From: Bacteroidales bacterium | GTDB taxonomy: Bacteria > Bacteroidota > Bacteroidia > Bacteroidales > UBA7960 | Assembly: GCA_003567625.1 (NCBI GenBank) | Contig: PWZB01000198.1 | Span: forward strand, 1-46,610 | Direction of reading: 5' to 3' | DNA length: 46,610 bases | Shown here: piece after piece, positions 27,531 through 34,898 of the stretch | Numbering within the stretch: position 1 is the first letter of the stretch | Layout of the letters: each line of letters opens with the position of its first letter | Position numbers and translations under genes: made by a program | Notes under the pieces: model-generated | The model's database searches: none | Told to the model about the DNA's origin: nothing | What the model saw: the letters and a program-made list of their open reading frames with translations, nothing else

Positions 27531-28568
27531 TTAAATAATATTTATTCCATCAGCTTTGCATTTCCGGTAAACATCTTCCGGCCATATTGATGCTTGTACT
27601 TCGCCTATATGTTTTTTGCGCAAAATAAACATACACATTCTTGATTGCCCTATACCACCACCTATAGTTTGAGGCAACTTGCCTTTAAGCAACAATTTGT
27701 GATAATACAGATCTTTTTTTTCAATGCAATTTAGCAATTCCAGTTGTTTCCATAAAGATTTTTCATCAACTCTGATTCCCATTGATGAAATTTCAAATGC
27801 ACATTTCAGCACCGGGTTCCAGACTATAATATCTCCATTCAATCCGAAATATCCTTTGCCGGTTTCAGTGCACCAGTCGTCATAATCCGGAGCTCTTCCG
27901 TCGTGCGGAGACCCGTTGCTAAGCGGCGCACCCACACCAATAAGAAAAAACGCTTTGTATTTTTCGGCAGCCTTATTTTCGCGTTCTTCCGGCGACAGAT
28001 CAGGATATGCCCTTAGAAGGTCTTCCGAATGAATAAAGGTTATTTCCGGTGGTAAAACCTTTCCAATACTAGGATAATATAAATGAATGATTTGTTCTGT
28101 TAATATCATTGCATCATAAATCTTGATCACACTCTTTTTCAGAAAGTCCACGGTTCTTTGATGTGGAAGCATCACCTGTTCCCAGTCCCATTGATCAACA
28201 TATATTGAATGCATCGGCCCGGGCTCTTCGTCCGGTCGTATCGCTTTCATGTTTGTGATTATGCCGGTGCCAGGCTTGACTGAAAGACAGGCCAACCTCA
28301 GCCTTTTCCATTTTGCCAGGGATTGAACTACTACCCCGCCTTTGCCTTTTATGTTCTTAATGTTGAAAGAAACCGGCTTTTCCACTCCGGTAAGCTCATC
28401 GTTGATACCGGAATTCTTACTCAAAATCAAAGGCGACTCAACCTTGTACAGGTTGAGATTGCCTGAAAGAAGATCTGTAAAAGTCTTTTTTACTTTTTCT
28501 ATTTTCTTTTCTGCTTCCAACAGGTCACAGAAGCCATTGTTTAACTTTTTGAATCCATTAGTTTGCAT
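27531..28568 (-). CDS. asnA: Aspartate--ammonia ligase (asparagine synthetase A)
   Basis: A 345-residue AsnA, related in fold to class II aminoacyl-tRNA synthetases, making asparagine from aspartate, ammonia and ATP. Family segments include 'GTGIITNMKAIRPDEEPGPMHSIYVDQWDWEQVM', 'GRAPDYDDWC' and the C-terminal 'LPQTIGGGIGQSRMCMFIL'. It is preceded by a ~330-nt leader with two tandem Asn-rich mini-ORF/terminator units (28608-28877), so expression is very likely set by asparaginyl-tRNA supply. It is divergent from a glutamine synthetase gene. Confidence 0.97.
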   Translation of the reverse strand: MQTNGFKKLNNGFCDLLEAEKKIEKVKKTFTDLLSGNLNLYKVESPLILSKNSGINDELTGVEKPVSFNIKNIKGKGGVVVQSLAKWKRLRLACLSVKPGTGIITNMKAIRPDEEPGPMHSIYVDQWDWEQVMLPHQRTVDFLKKSVIKIYDAMILTEQIIHLYYPSIGKVLPPEITFIHSEDLLRAYPDLSPEERENKAAEKYKAFFLIGVGAPLSNGSPHDGRAPDYDDWCTETGKGYFGLNGDIIVWNPVLKCAFEISSMGIRVDEKSLWKQLELLNCIEKKDLYYHKLLLKGKLPQTIGGGIGQSRMCMFILRKKHIGEVQASIWPEDVYRKCKADGINII

Positions 28569-28607
28569 AATTAATTGGGTTTTAGTTGTTTTGAAATATT
28601 AGTAAAT

Positions 28608-28638
28608 AAAAAAAGACCCGCAATCACGCGAGCCTTTT
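28608..28638 (-). terminator. asnA attenuator 2: intrinsic terminator
   Basis: On the minus strand RNA, AAAAGGCUCGC (28638-28628) pairs with GCGGGUCUUUU (28621-28611) over 11 bp including two G-U pairs, with a 6-nt loop, followed by a U-run to 28608. It ends 39 nt before the asnA ATG. The stop codon of leader ORF 2 lies in the loop. Confidence 0.8.
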
Positions 28639-28716
28639 CGTAATAATGATAATACAATCTGCCCGCGCCGGAGGCGATTTATTATTATTATTGTTATTTG
28701 ATAATTGTATAAACAT
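28624..28716 (-). CDS. asnA leader peptide 2 (Asn-rich, 30 aa)
   Basis: The ORF runs from ATG at 28716 to TGA at 28624-28626. It encodes 30 residues with six consecutive asparagines (codons 7-12, five AAT and one AAC) followed by a Lys codon and 'SPPARADC'. It is too short for a normal ORF track. Its position directly before an intrinsic terminator and asnA marks it as a control peptide: ribosomes should slow in the Asn run when charged tRNA-Asn is scarce. A segment at 28667-28661 (CGCGGGC) can pair with 28633-28627 (GCUCGCG) in the terminator's left arm, forming an antiterminator. A small CGCC/GGCG hairpin (28676-28666) overlaps that segment. Confidence 0.75.
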   Translation of the reverse strand: MFIQLSNNNNNNKSPPARADCIIIITKRLA

Positions 28717-28725
28717 GATATTAAC

Positions 28726-28763
28726 AAAAAAAGACCTTCCGTTTCTTTCCGGAAGGTCTTTTT
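28726..28763 (-). terminator. asnA attenuator 1: intrinsic terminator
   Basis: A perfect 14-bp stem (28763-28750 with 28741-28728) around an 8-nt loop, followed by a U-run (28732-28726). It lies upstream of the whole asnA coding region, so it must be read through for expression. Confidence 0.92.
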
Positions 28764-28790
28764 GACAAATTTTAGTTATATTATTTTCTG

Positions 28791-28877
28791 TCAACCCCAA
28801 AAAACAACCTTCCGGGCTATGAACGAATTATTATTCAAGCCGTTATTCGTAAGATTGTTATTTGTAATTGCCGCCAT
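28791..28877 (-). CDS. asnA leader peptide 1 (Asn-rich, 28 aa)
   Basis: The ORF runs from ATG at 28877 to TGA at 28793-28791. It encodes 28 residues with eight asparagines in three clusters (positions 6-8, 11-12, 15-17). Just after the last Asn codon, the coding sequence contains CCGGAAGGU (28815-28807), which pairs perfectly over 9 bp with ACCUUCCGG (28757-28749) in the left arm of terminator 1. This is the classical attenuation arrangement: a ribosome stalled on Asn codons leaves the segment free to form the antiterminator, while one that reaches the stop codon masks it and lets the terminator form. The predicted transcript start is less than 20 nt upstream. Confidence 0.88.
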   Translation of the reverse strand: MAAITNNNLTNNGLNNNSFIARKVVFWG

Positions 28878-28900
28878 ATAATTTTTTTCAAGTATTACAA

Positions 28901-28908
28901 CAAAAGTA
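28901..28908 (-). promoter_or_regulatory. Candidate -7 box of the asnA leader
   Basis: TACTTTTG on the minus strand fits TAnnTTTG and would start transcription near 28894, so the first leader ORF begins about 17 nt into the transcript. No clear -33 TTG is present. Nothing else recognisable lies between here and the inverted repeat at 29056. Confidence 0.5.
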
Positions 28909-29055
28909 AAAAAAATAATTTGTATTTATAAAAAATATGAAAATACATTCTTAGTCTTATTTTAAAAAATACCAAAATTGAGTGGTTTTCGCTTAATTTG
29001 AATGATATGTTAAACCTCTGCAATTTATAAAGCGCATGAGGTGCGATATCAACCA

Positions 29056-29108
29056 CTGCAATACTTTATCACCTGTGCGAATTCCGCCTGGCTGATAAAG
29101 TATTGCAG
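29056..29108. repeat. Perfect 16-bp inverted repeat in the asnA-glnA intergenic region
   Basis: CTGCAATACTTTATCA (29056-29071) and its exact reverse complement (29093-29108) enclose 21 nt. It lies upstream of both divergent promoters. A partial extra copy (CTGCAATTTATAAAG) occurs at about 29018-29032. It may be an operator or a transcribed hairpin; no T-run follows. Confidence 0.6.
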
Positions 29109-29257
29109 AATTATAAAATCAAAAATCGTTAATTGATATTCGCAAAAGCATTACCCGTACAAAACATTAATAGAACATTTTTAAAATCATTTGACGTTTT
29201 GAAACAGCGCAAAAACTTTTTTAGCAGAGCCGGGATATCAGTTTCAAAATTTTTGAT

Positions 29258-29265
29258 TATGTTTG
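29258..29265 (+). promoter_or_regulatory. Candidate -7 box of glnA
   Basis: TATGTTTG fits TAnnTTTG, 38 nt before the ATG of the glutamine synthetase gene. The -33 element is not clear. Confidence 0.4.
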
Positions 29266-29302
29266 AAAAAAATCTTTTTTTTGAAATTTTAAAAACAAAG
29301 AT

Positions 29303-30808
29303 ATGAGTAACAAGAAAGATCTTAAGAATGTTAATCCTTTAGTTAGCTGGTTGAATAAGCCATCATCGGATTTTACCAAAAATGACATAATCAGTTACAT
29401 TGAAAGTAATGATATCAGGACTCTTAATTTTCGTTATGTTGGAGGTGACGGAAGGCTTAAGGTTCTGAATTTTGTTATTGAGAGCCGTGATCATCTTGAG
29501 AACATTTTATCTACGGGCGAAAGGGTAGATGGCAGCAGTTTATTCAGTTTCCTTGAGGCAGGGTCAAGCGACCTGTATGTTATACCTCGTTTCAGAACAG
29601 CCTTTTTAAATCCGTTTGCAGAAATACCAACTCTTGATATTTTGTGTTCATATTATGATAAAGATGGTAATCCGCTTGCCAGCTCACCCGGAAATATTAT
29701 GCGTAAAGCACATCAGGCGCTGGTTGATAATACCGGTTATGGGCTTGATGTCATGGGCGAAATAGAGTATTATATTATCAGCGAAAGGGATGATTTATAC
29801 CGGGCTACCGATCAAAGGGGCTATCATGAATCGGCTCCATTTGTAAAATGGGAACAATTGCGTATTGATGCCATGCATGCTATGGCACAAATTGGTTGTG
29901 AGATAAAGTACAGCCACTCGGAAGTCGGTAATTTCTCAGACGATGAGTATGAATATGAACAAAATGAGATTGAATTTCAAACGACCAGTGTTGAAGCAGC
30001 CGCCGACCAGCTTATCCTGGCAAAATGGATCTTGCGTGAAATAGCTTATCAATATGATGTTACAGTCAGTTTTGCACCAAAAATAACCGCAGGTAAAGCC
30101 GGCAGTGGTATGCACATACATATGCGGCCGATGAAAGAGGGTAAAAACGTAACTCTTGAAAACGGGCAGATCAGCGAACCTTCCCGTAAGATAATAGCAG
30201 GCATATTAGACATAGCCCCGGCATTGTCGGCTTTCGGGAACACCATCCCAACCAGCTACTTCAGATTAGTGCCAAACCAGGAAGCCCCAACCAACGTATG
30301 CTGGGGCGAACGCAACCGTTCTGCGCTAATACGTGTACCGCTTGGATGGGTAGGTGCAACCGACATGATCAAAAAGGAAAACCCGCTTGAAAAAGAACAA
30401 AGTTTGAACCTGGCCGATAAACCGACATTCGAATTTCGTTGCCCCGACGGGTCCGCCGATATTTACCTGCTGATTGCCGGATTGTGTGTTGGCGCACGAC
30501 ATGGACTTGAAATGCCCAAAGCACTCGAATTAGCCGAAAAAACATATATTGATGTCAATATCTTTGCAGAAGAACATAAAAAACGCCAGCAACAGTTAGC
30601 ACAATTGCCTTACTCATGCAAAAAAGCAGCTTCATGTCTGCGGCAGCAAGCCGGCGTTTTCAAAGAACATGGTGTGTTTACCAACAGGCTGATTGAAGGA
30701 ATCGCCAAAGAGCTTGAAGACTATAATGATGAAAATCTTCGCGAAAAACTGGAAGGAAACCATGAGGCAACCATGAAACTGGTAAGAAAATTCCTGCATT
30801 GCGGATAA
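29303..30808 (+). CDS. glnA: Glutamine synthetase (type I-like)
   Basis: A 501-residue glutamine synthetase, making glutamine from glutamate, ammonia and ATP. A beta-grasp N-terminal domain is followed by the catalytic domain with 'MGEIEYYII' (metal Glu residues), 'AGSGMHIHM' (catalytic His), 'SYFRLVPNQEAPTNVCWGERNRSALIRVP' and 'FEFRCPDGSAD'. The adenylylation loop 'NLYDLP' of enterobacterial GSI is not seen near the C-terminus, so control by adenylylation is unlikely. It is divergent from asnA: two ammonia-fixing enzymes share one regulatory region. The gene symbol assumes it is the main GSI rather than a GS-like enzyme. Confidence 0.88.
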   Translation: MSNKKDLKNVNPLVSWLNKPSSDFTKNDIISYIESNDIRTLNFRYVGGDGRLKVLNFVIESRDHLENILSTGERVDGSSLFSFLEAGSSDLYVIPRFRTAFLNPFAEIPTLDILCSYYDKDGNPLASSPGNIMRKAHQALVDNTGYGLDVMGEIEYYIISERDDLYRATDQRGYHESAPFVKWEQLRIDAMHAMAQIGCEIKYSHSEVGNFSDDEYEYEQNEIEFQTTSVEAAADQLILAKWILREIAYQYDVTVSFAPKITAGKAGSGMHIHMRPMKEGKNVTLENGQISEPSRKIIAGILDIAPALSAFGNTIPTSYFRLVPNQEAPTNVCWGERNRSALIRVPLGWVGATDMIKKENPLEKEQSLNLADKPTFEFRCPDGSADIYLLIAGLCVGARHGLEMPKALELAEKTYIDVNIFAEEHKKRQQQLAQLPYSCKKAASCLRQQAGVFKEHGVFTNRLIEGIAKELEDYNDENLREKLEGNHEATMKLVRKFLHCG

Positions 30809-30824
30809 TGGTTTGGACAATATG

Positions 30825-30846
30825 AGGCGCGCCGGAAAGCGCGCTT
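30825..30846. terminator. GC-rich hairpin between convergent glnA and the aldolase gene
   Basis: AGGCGCGC / GCGCGCTT arms with a CGGAAA loop make an 8-bp stem including one G-U pair. It lacks a long T-run but sits between two convergent stops, so a terminator role is likely. Confidence 0.45.
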
Positions 30847-30865
30847 CTAAGCCTTCCTAATCCTT

Positions 30866-31459
30866 TTATATGTTCGGCAAATTCTCCAGGGCCTCTAAAA
30901 TATTGCTGCCAAAACTTATGATCCCCCCCTCATGACCCTCCATTACCAATAGCTTATCTTTTTGCAACTCTCCTTTTTCATACAATTCAGTTATTTCTTT
31001 TACCATTTCAACAGTGCCATATCCGGCAGATTTTGACGTTGAAGGAACCTTGTCCTTTAAATAGCCCCATAACTCATTGCTGTGAACATGTATAACGGCT
31101 TCGGCATCACTGAAAAGCTTATAAATGATATAATGGGTTAAAGTTTCAGATGATGGCAGCCCTTGGCCCCCGTATTTACAAAAGTTTTTTTCTATATCGC
31201 ACGAAATGATTTTCACATAATGCTTTTTCCCGGTTTTTTTTGTCTTACCGGTACCGGAGGCTGTTATATAAAAATGGCCGGGGTTCTCGTTACGGATGCT
31301 TATGTTACCATAACTCAACCCGCCAGGGTATTGCCCTATGAGACCTGTTTCGGCAAGCTTGTTTCTGACGGGGTTTATTTTGTCAAAAAGAGCATCAGGG
31401 ATGATCGCCGATTTATCCCCGCAATAAAAATCAAATTTAATCACTCCTTCGTTAGCCAT
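30866..31459 (-). CDS. Class II aldolase/adducin family protein, likely 5-deoxyribulose- or methylthioribulose-1-phosphate aldolase/dehydratase
   Basis: The ATG at 31459 overlaps the mtnA stop by 8 nt and gives 197 residues. The class II aldolase fold shows as 'GGLSYGNISIR', 'SSETLTHYIIYKLF' (metal/catalytic Glu), 'VIHVHS' (His-x-His zinc ligands) and a third His in 'VMEGHEGGII'. Because it is coupled to mtnA, its substrate should be the MtnA product. It could act as an aldolase in the DHAP shunt (giving dihydroxyacetone phosphate and acetaldehyde or methylthioacetaldehyde) or as an MtnB-type dehydratase of methionine salvage. The absence of other mtn genes here favours the shunt but does not prove it. 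Confidence 0.8.
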   Translation of the reverse strand: MANEGVIKFDFYCGDKSAIIPDALFDKINPVRNKLAETGLIGQYPGGLSYGNISIRNENPGHFYITASGTGKTKKTGKKHYVKIISCDIEKNFCKYGGQGLPSSETLTHYIIYKLFSDAEAVIHVHSNELWGYLKDKVPSTSKSAGYGTVEMVKEITELYEKGELQKDKLLVMEGHEGGIISFGSNILEALENLPNI

Positions 31460-32573
31460 TGGTATTAAATTTATCGGGGAACATAGAAACGATACTTTTT
31501 TTGTCGGCTTTGCAAACACCGCGGTCGGTGATTATAGCCGTAACAAGTTTTGCCGGCGTAACGTCGAAGGCATAATTTGAAACGGGGCTGTCGCCGGGGA
31601 CAATTGAAACCCTTGTTTCTTTGCCGGTTTTATCCAGGCCGGTGATAAAACGCACTTCATCGCCGGAACGTTGTTCTATTGGAATGTTTTTTAAACCATC
31701 GCTGCTGATCCAGTCGAAAGATGACGAATAAACTGCTACGTAGAACGGTATGTTGTTGTCGTATGCGGCAAGGGCTTTAAGGTAGGTTCCGATTTTATTG
31801 GCTACATCGCCGGTATGTGTGGTGCGGTCGCTTCCTACGATAACCATATCAACCATTTTTTTTTGCATAAGCAGGCCGCCTTCATTGTCGGTTATTACGG
31901 TATGCGGGATACCTGCTTTAGACAGCTCCCATGCCGTAAGGAATGCGCCCTGGTTGCGAGGCCTGGTTTCGTCAACCCATACATGTACATCAATACCTTT
32001 CTTATGCGCCGCATAAACAGGCGACAGGGCCGAACCATAATCCACAAGGGCAAGCCAACCAGCATTACAATGCGTGAGAATGTTTACCGTTTTGCCTTTT
32101 TTATGATTACTTGCTTTTTCTATTAAAGGCAGGCCATTGATACCCATTTTCCTGCCGGCTTCGGCATCTTCATCAGCAATATTTTGTGCCTCTTGTAATG
32201 ATGCCCGCTGTTTCTCCGTGTAGCTGCCCGCACTCTCTATTGCTCTTAAAACACGATTTACCGCCCACTCAAGGTTTATTGCCGTCGGACGGGATCGCTT
32301 TAGCTTAGCCGCAGATTTATGAACATAGGGCATGAAACCCCTGTTCAAAGGTGCTTCCATCGCAGCCAGGTACATGCCGTATGAACCCGCAGCTCCTATC
32401 AATCCGGCACCCCTGACCTCCATTTCCTTTATTGATCTTATCATTTCACCACATGTGAATATTTTTTTTATGGAAAATTCAAAAGGTAACCTGCTCTGAT
32501 CAATGATGCTTACAGCCAACGGATGCTCTTTGTCAAGCCAGATGGTACGGTAATGCTTTCCATTAACTTCCAT
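31452..32573 (-). CDS. mtnA: S-methyl-5-thioribose-1-phosphate isomerase
   Basis: A 373-residue MtnA, converting methylthioribose-1-phosphate (or 5-deoxyribose-1-phosphate) to the ribulose form. Motifs: 'MEVRGAGLIGAAG', 'SRPTAINLEWAVNR', Cys169 in 'LTHCNAGWLA', 'DETRPRNQGA', and Asp249 in 'GSDRTTHTGDVANKIGTY', the position of the catalytic Asp in Bacillus MtnA. It is translationally coupled to the downstream class II aldolase. It is divergent from ppk1. Confidence 0.93.
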   Translation of the reverse strand: MEVNGKHYRTIWLDKEHPLAVSIIDQSRLPFEFSIKKIFTCGEMIRSIKEMEVRGAGLIGAAGSYGMYLAAMEAPLNRGFMPYVHKSAAKLKRSRPTAINLEWAVNRVLRAIESAGSYTEKQRASLQEAQNIADEDAEAGRKMGINGLPLIEKASNHKKGKTVNILTHCNAGWLALVDYGSALSPVYAAHKKGIDVHVWVDETRPRNQGAFLTAWELSKAGIPHTVITDNEGGLLMQKKMVDMVIVGSDRTTHTGDVANKIGTYLKALAAYDNNIPFYVAVYSSSFDWISSDGLKNIPIEQRSGDEVRFITGLDKTGKETRVSIVPGDSPVSNYAFDVTPAKLVTAIITDRGVCKADKKSIVSMFPDKFNTNG

Positions 32574-32725
32574 AAACGTAATCTTTTATTCGTTTCTTTG
32601 CTGCCAAGATACACATTTTATATTCGAAAAATCAACCATCTTTCTTATTTTTGTTAATGAATATGTTAATGCTGTAAGATAAATAATAAAAAAAAAGCAA
32701 TCCGGTTATTTATAATAAAAACGCC

Positions 32726-32757
32726 CTTATCTTAACTGACCGGTTGTCAGGGATAAG
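32726..32757. repeat. Two-tier inverted repeat in the mtnA-ppk1 intergenic region
   Basis: Outer arms CTTATC/GATAAG (32726-32731, 32752-32757) enclose inner arms CTGAC/GTCAG (32736-32740, 32746-32750) with a CGGTT loop. It lies between the divergent starts and could be an operator or a 5'-leader hairpin of ppk1. The rest of the gap is AT-rich. Confidence 0.4.
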
Positions 32758-32811
32758 CAATTTTAATTTTTGCTTGGTGAAGGCTTGCTAAATAAATACT
32801 ACAGGTTAAAG

Positions 32812-34896
32812 ATGATAAAGAAAGAAGATACGATAATGATCAACCGTGAAATCAGCTGGCTCCATTTTAACGAACGTGTTTTACAGGAAGCAGCTGATTT
32901 GCGGGTGCCACTGATAGAAAGGCTGCGGTTCCTTGGTATTTTTTCAAATAACCTGGATGAGTTTTACAGGGTTAGGGTTGCTACTTTAAAACGACTTGTC
33001 AATTTGAAAAAAGAAAATCCTGCAACACTGGATTTTGACCCTGAAAAGATCCTTGAACAAATAAATGACATAGTCAAAAAGCATCATGAGGAGTTTTACC
33101 AGATCTATTCGAATATCCTGAAAGACCTGGCAAAGGAAAACATTTATATTATTAACGAAAAACAACTTACTGACGATCAGGGAGCATACGTAACCAAATA
33201 TTTTCGTGATCATGTCCGGCCCAACCTTTTTCCAATAATGGTAAAGAACTTTAAACGTTTATTTTCGCTGAAAGACAAATCAATATATCTTGCAGTAGAG
33301 CTGAAATGTAAAGATGGCCGGTTAAAAAACAATTATGCACTTATTAAGGTGCCGTCATTTGTTTTGTCTAGATTTTTAATATTACCTAAAAAAGGTGATA
33401 AGAACTATATCATTTTACTTGATGATGTTATAAGGTATAATTTATCATATATTTTTTCAATTTTCGATTATGATATTTTTAATGCTTATACAATAAAGAT
33501 AACGCGTGATGCCGAGTTGGATATTGACAACGATGTATCGAAGAGTTTTATGGATCGTGTTGCCGAGAGCCTTAAACAACGTAAAGCGGCTCAGCCTGTG
33601 AGGTTTTTGTATGACGGGGATATGCCTTCATCTTTATTGGATTTGTTAACCGATAAACTGAAGATTTCCGGCAGTGAAAATATTTTTAGCGGTAGTCGTT
33701 ATCACAATTTTAAAGACTTTATGGGCTTTCCCAACGTTGGGGGCGATTATTTGGAGTATTTTGAAGCGTTGCCATTACCTCATAAGGATCTGGCGGGATG
33801 TAAAAGCATGTTGGCCGCAATAAGAAAAAAAGACATCATGGTGCATTATCCATACCAGTCGTTTCAATATATTATTGACCTGTTACGCGAGGCATCAATA
33901 GATCCGCATGTACGGTCTATAAAGATGACCATTTACCGGGTTGCAACCAACTCGAAAATTGTAAATTCATTGATTAATGCGGCACGTAATGGTAAGTTGG
34001 TTACTGTATTTATGGAGATACAGGCACGTTTTGATGAACAGGCGAACATATTCTGGTCGCAAAAACTGCATGAAGGAGGCGTGAAGATCATTCATGGCAT
34101 GCCGGGCATTAAAGTGCATGCTAAACTTTTGCTTATATACCGCAGAGGAGGCGGAGAAGACCTTTGTTATGCCAACATAGGCACAGGCAACTTCAACGAA
34201 GAAACCGCCGGGTTATATGCTGATGATACTTTGCTGACATGCAATCCGAATATCACAGATGAAGTTGAAAAAGTATTCGGCCTTTTTTCACAAACTCTTT
34301 ATACTCCTGTAGTTTTTAAACATCTTGTCGTTTCGCCGTTTGGCACTCGTAAGTTTTTTTCCGGGATGTTAAAAAAAGAAGTTGAAAACGCTAAAAAAGG
34401 AAAACGTGCCGAAGTGTTTTTAAAGACCAATTCGCTTTCCGACAATGAAATAATAAGAAAGATTTATAATGCAGCCGCCGCAGGCGTTAAATTCAGGCTG
34501 ATAGTAAGAGGACAGTGTGCGCTCATGCCGAAAGCCAAAGATTTTGGAAAAAATATTCAAATCATCAGCATAGTAGATAAATTTCTTGAACATAGCAGAA
34601 TATTTATTTTTCATAACGGCGGTAATGAAAAATACTATATCTCATCAGCCGACATTATGAAACGTAATATGGACCATCGTATTGAGGTAACCTGCCCTGT
34701 TTATGATAAAGAAATTCAAAAAGAAATACGGGATATGATTGAAATTCAATGGAATGATAATGTAAAAGCCCGGTGGCTCAATAAAGACCGTTTGAATGAG
34801 TATCGTAGAAACAATAGCCAGGATAAAATACGGGCACAGGAAAAAATATACAACTATTTCAAAGAATATTATTATCAATCGAAAATATTAGATTAA
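32812..34896 (+). CDS. ppk1: Polyphosphate kinase 1
   Basis: The ATG at 32812 gives 694 residues (the frame opens at a TTG at 32770). The N-terminal domain begins 'MINREISWLHFNERVLQEA' and includes 'FSNNLDEFYRVRV'. The middle/C1 domain has 'HYPYQSFQYIIDLL', and the PLD-like C-terminal domains carry 'MPGIKVHAKLLLIYRR' (the autophosphorylated His lies in this KxHAK motif) and 'GTGNFNEETAGLYAD'. It makes polyphosphate from ATP. It is followed by ppx 2 nt after its stop, an operon that can both build and degrade polyphosphate. Confidence 0.95.
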   Translation: MIKKEDTIMINREISWLHFNERVLQEAADLRVPLIERLRFLGIFSNNLDEFYRVRVATLKRLVNLKKENPATLDFDPEKILEQINDIVKKHHEEFYQIYSNILKDLAKENIYIINEKQLTDDQGAYVTKYFRDHVRPNLFPIMVKNFKRLFSLKDKSIYLAVELKCKDGRLKNNYALIKVPSFVLSRFLILPKKGDKNYIILLDDVIRYNLSYIFSIFDYDIFNAYTIKITRDAELDIDNDVSKSFMDRVAESLKQRKAAQPVRFLYDGDMPSSLLDLLTDKLKISGSENIFSGSRYHNFKDFMGFPNVGGDYLEYFEALPLPHKDLAGCKSMLAAIRKKDIMVHYPYQSFQYIIDLLREASIDPHVRSIKMTIYRVATNSKIVNSLINAARNGKLVTVFMEIQARFDEQANIFWSQKLHEGGVKIIHGMPGIKVHAKLLLIYRRGGGEDLCYANIGTGNFNEETAGLYADDTLLTCNPNITDEVEKVFGLFSQTLYTPVVFKHLVVSPFGTRKFFSGMLKKEVENAKKGKRAEVFLKTNSLSDNEIIRKIYNAAAAGVKFRLIVRGQCALMPKAKDFGKNIQIISIVDKFLEHSRIFIFHNGGNEKYYISSADIMKRNMDHRIEVTCPVYDKEIQKEIRDMIEIQWNDNVKARWLNKDRLNEYRRNNSQDKIRAQEKIYNYFKEYYYQSKILD

Positions 34897-34898
34897 AC

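Noticed and set aside
28611..28638. Terminator 2 as the end of an upstream gene's transcript rather than an attenuator.
   Set aside because: There is no upstream minus-strand gene: the next gene is the divergent glnA. Any minus-strand transcript here must start in the intergenic region and lead into asnA.
28569..28910. A T-box riboswitch controlling asnA, as in Firmicutes.
   Set aside because: I found no T-box core (AGGGUGGNACCGCG-like) or specifier-loop layout; the region instead encodes two Asn-rich peptides with paired terminators.
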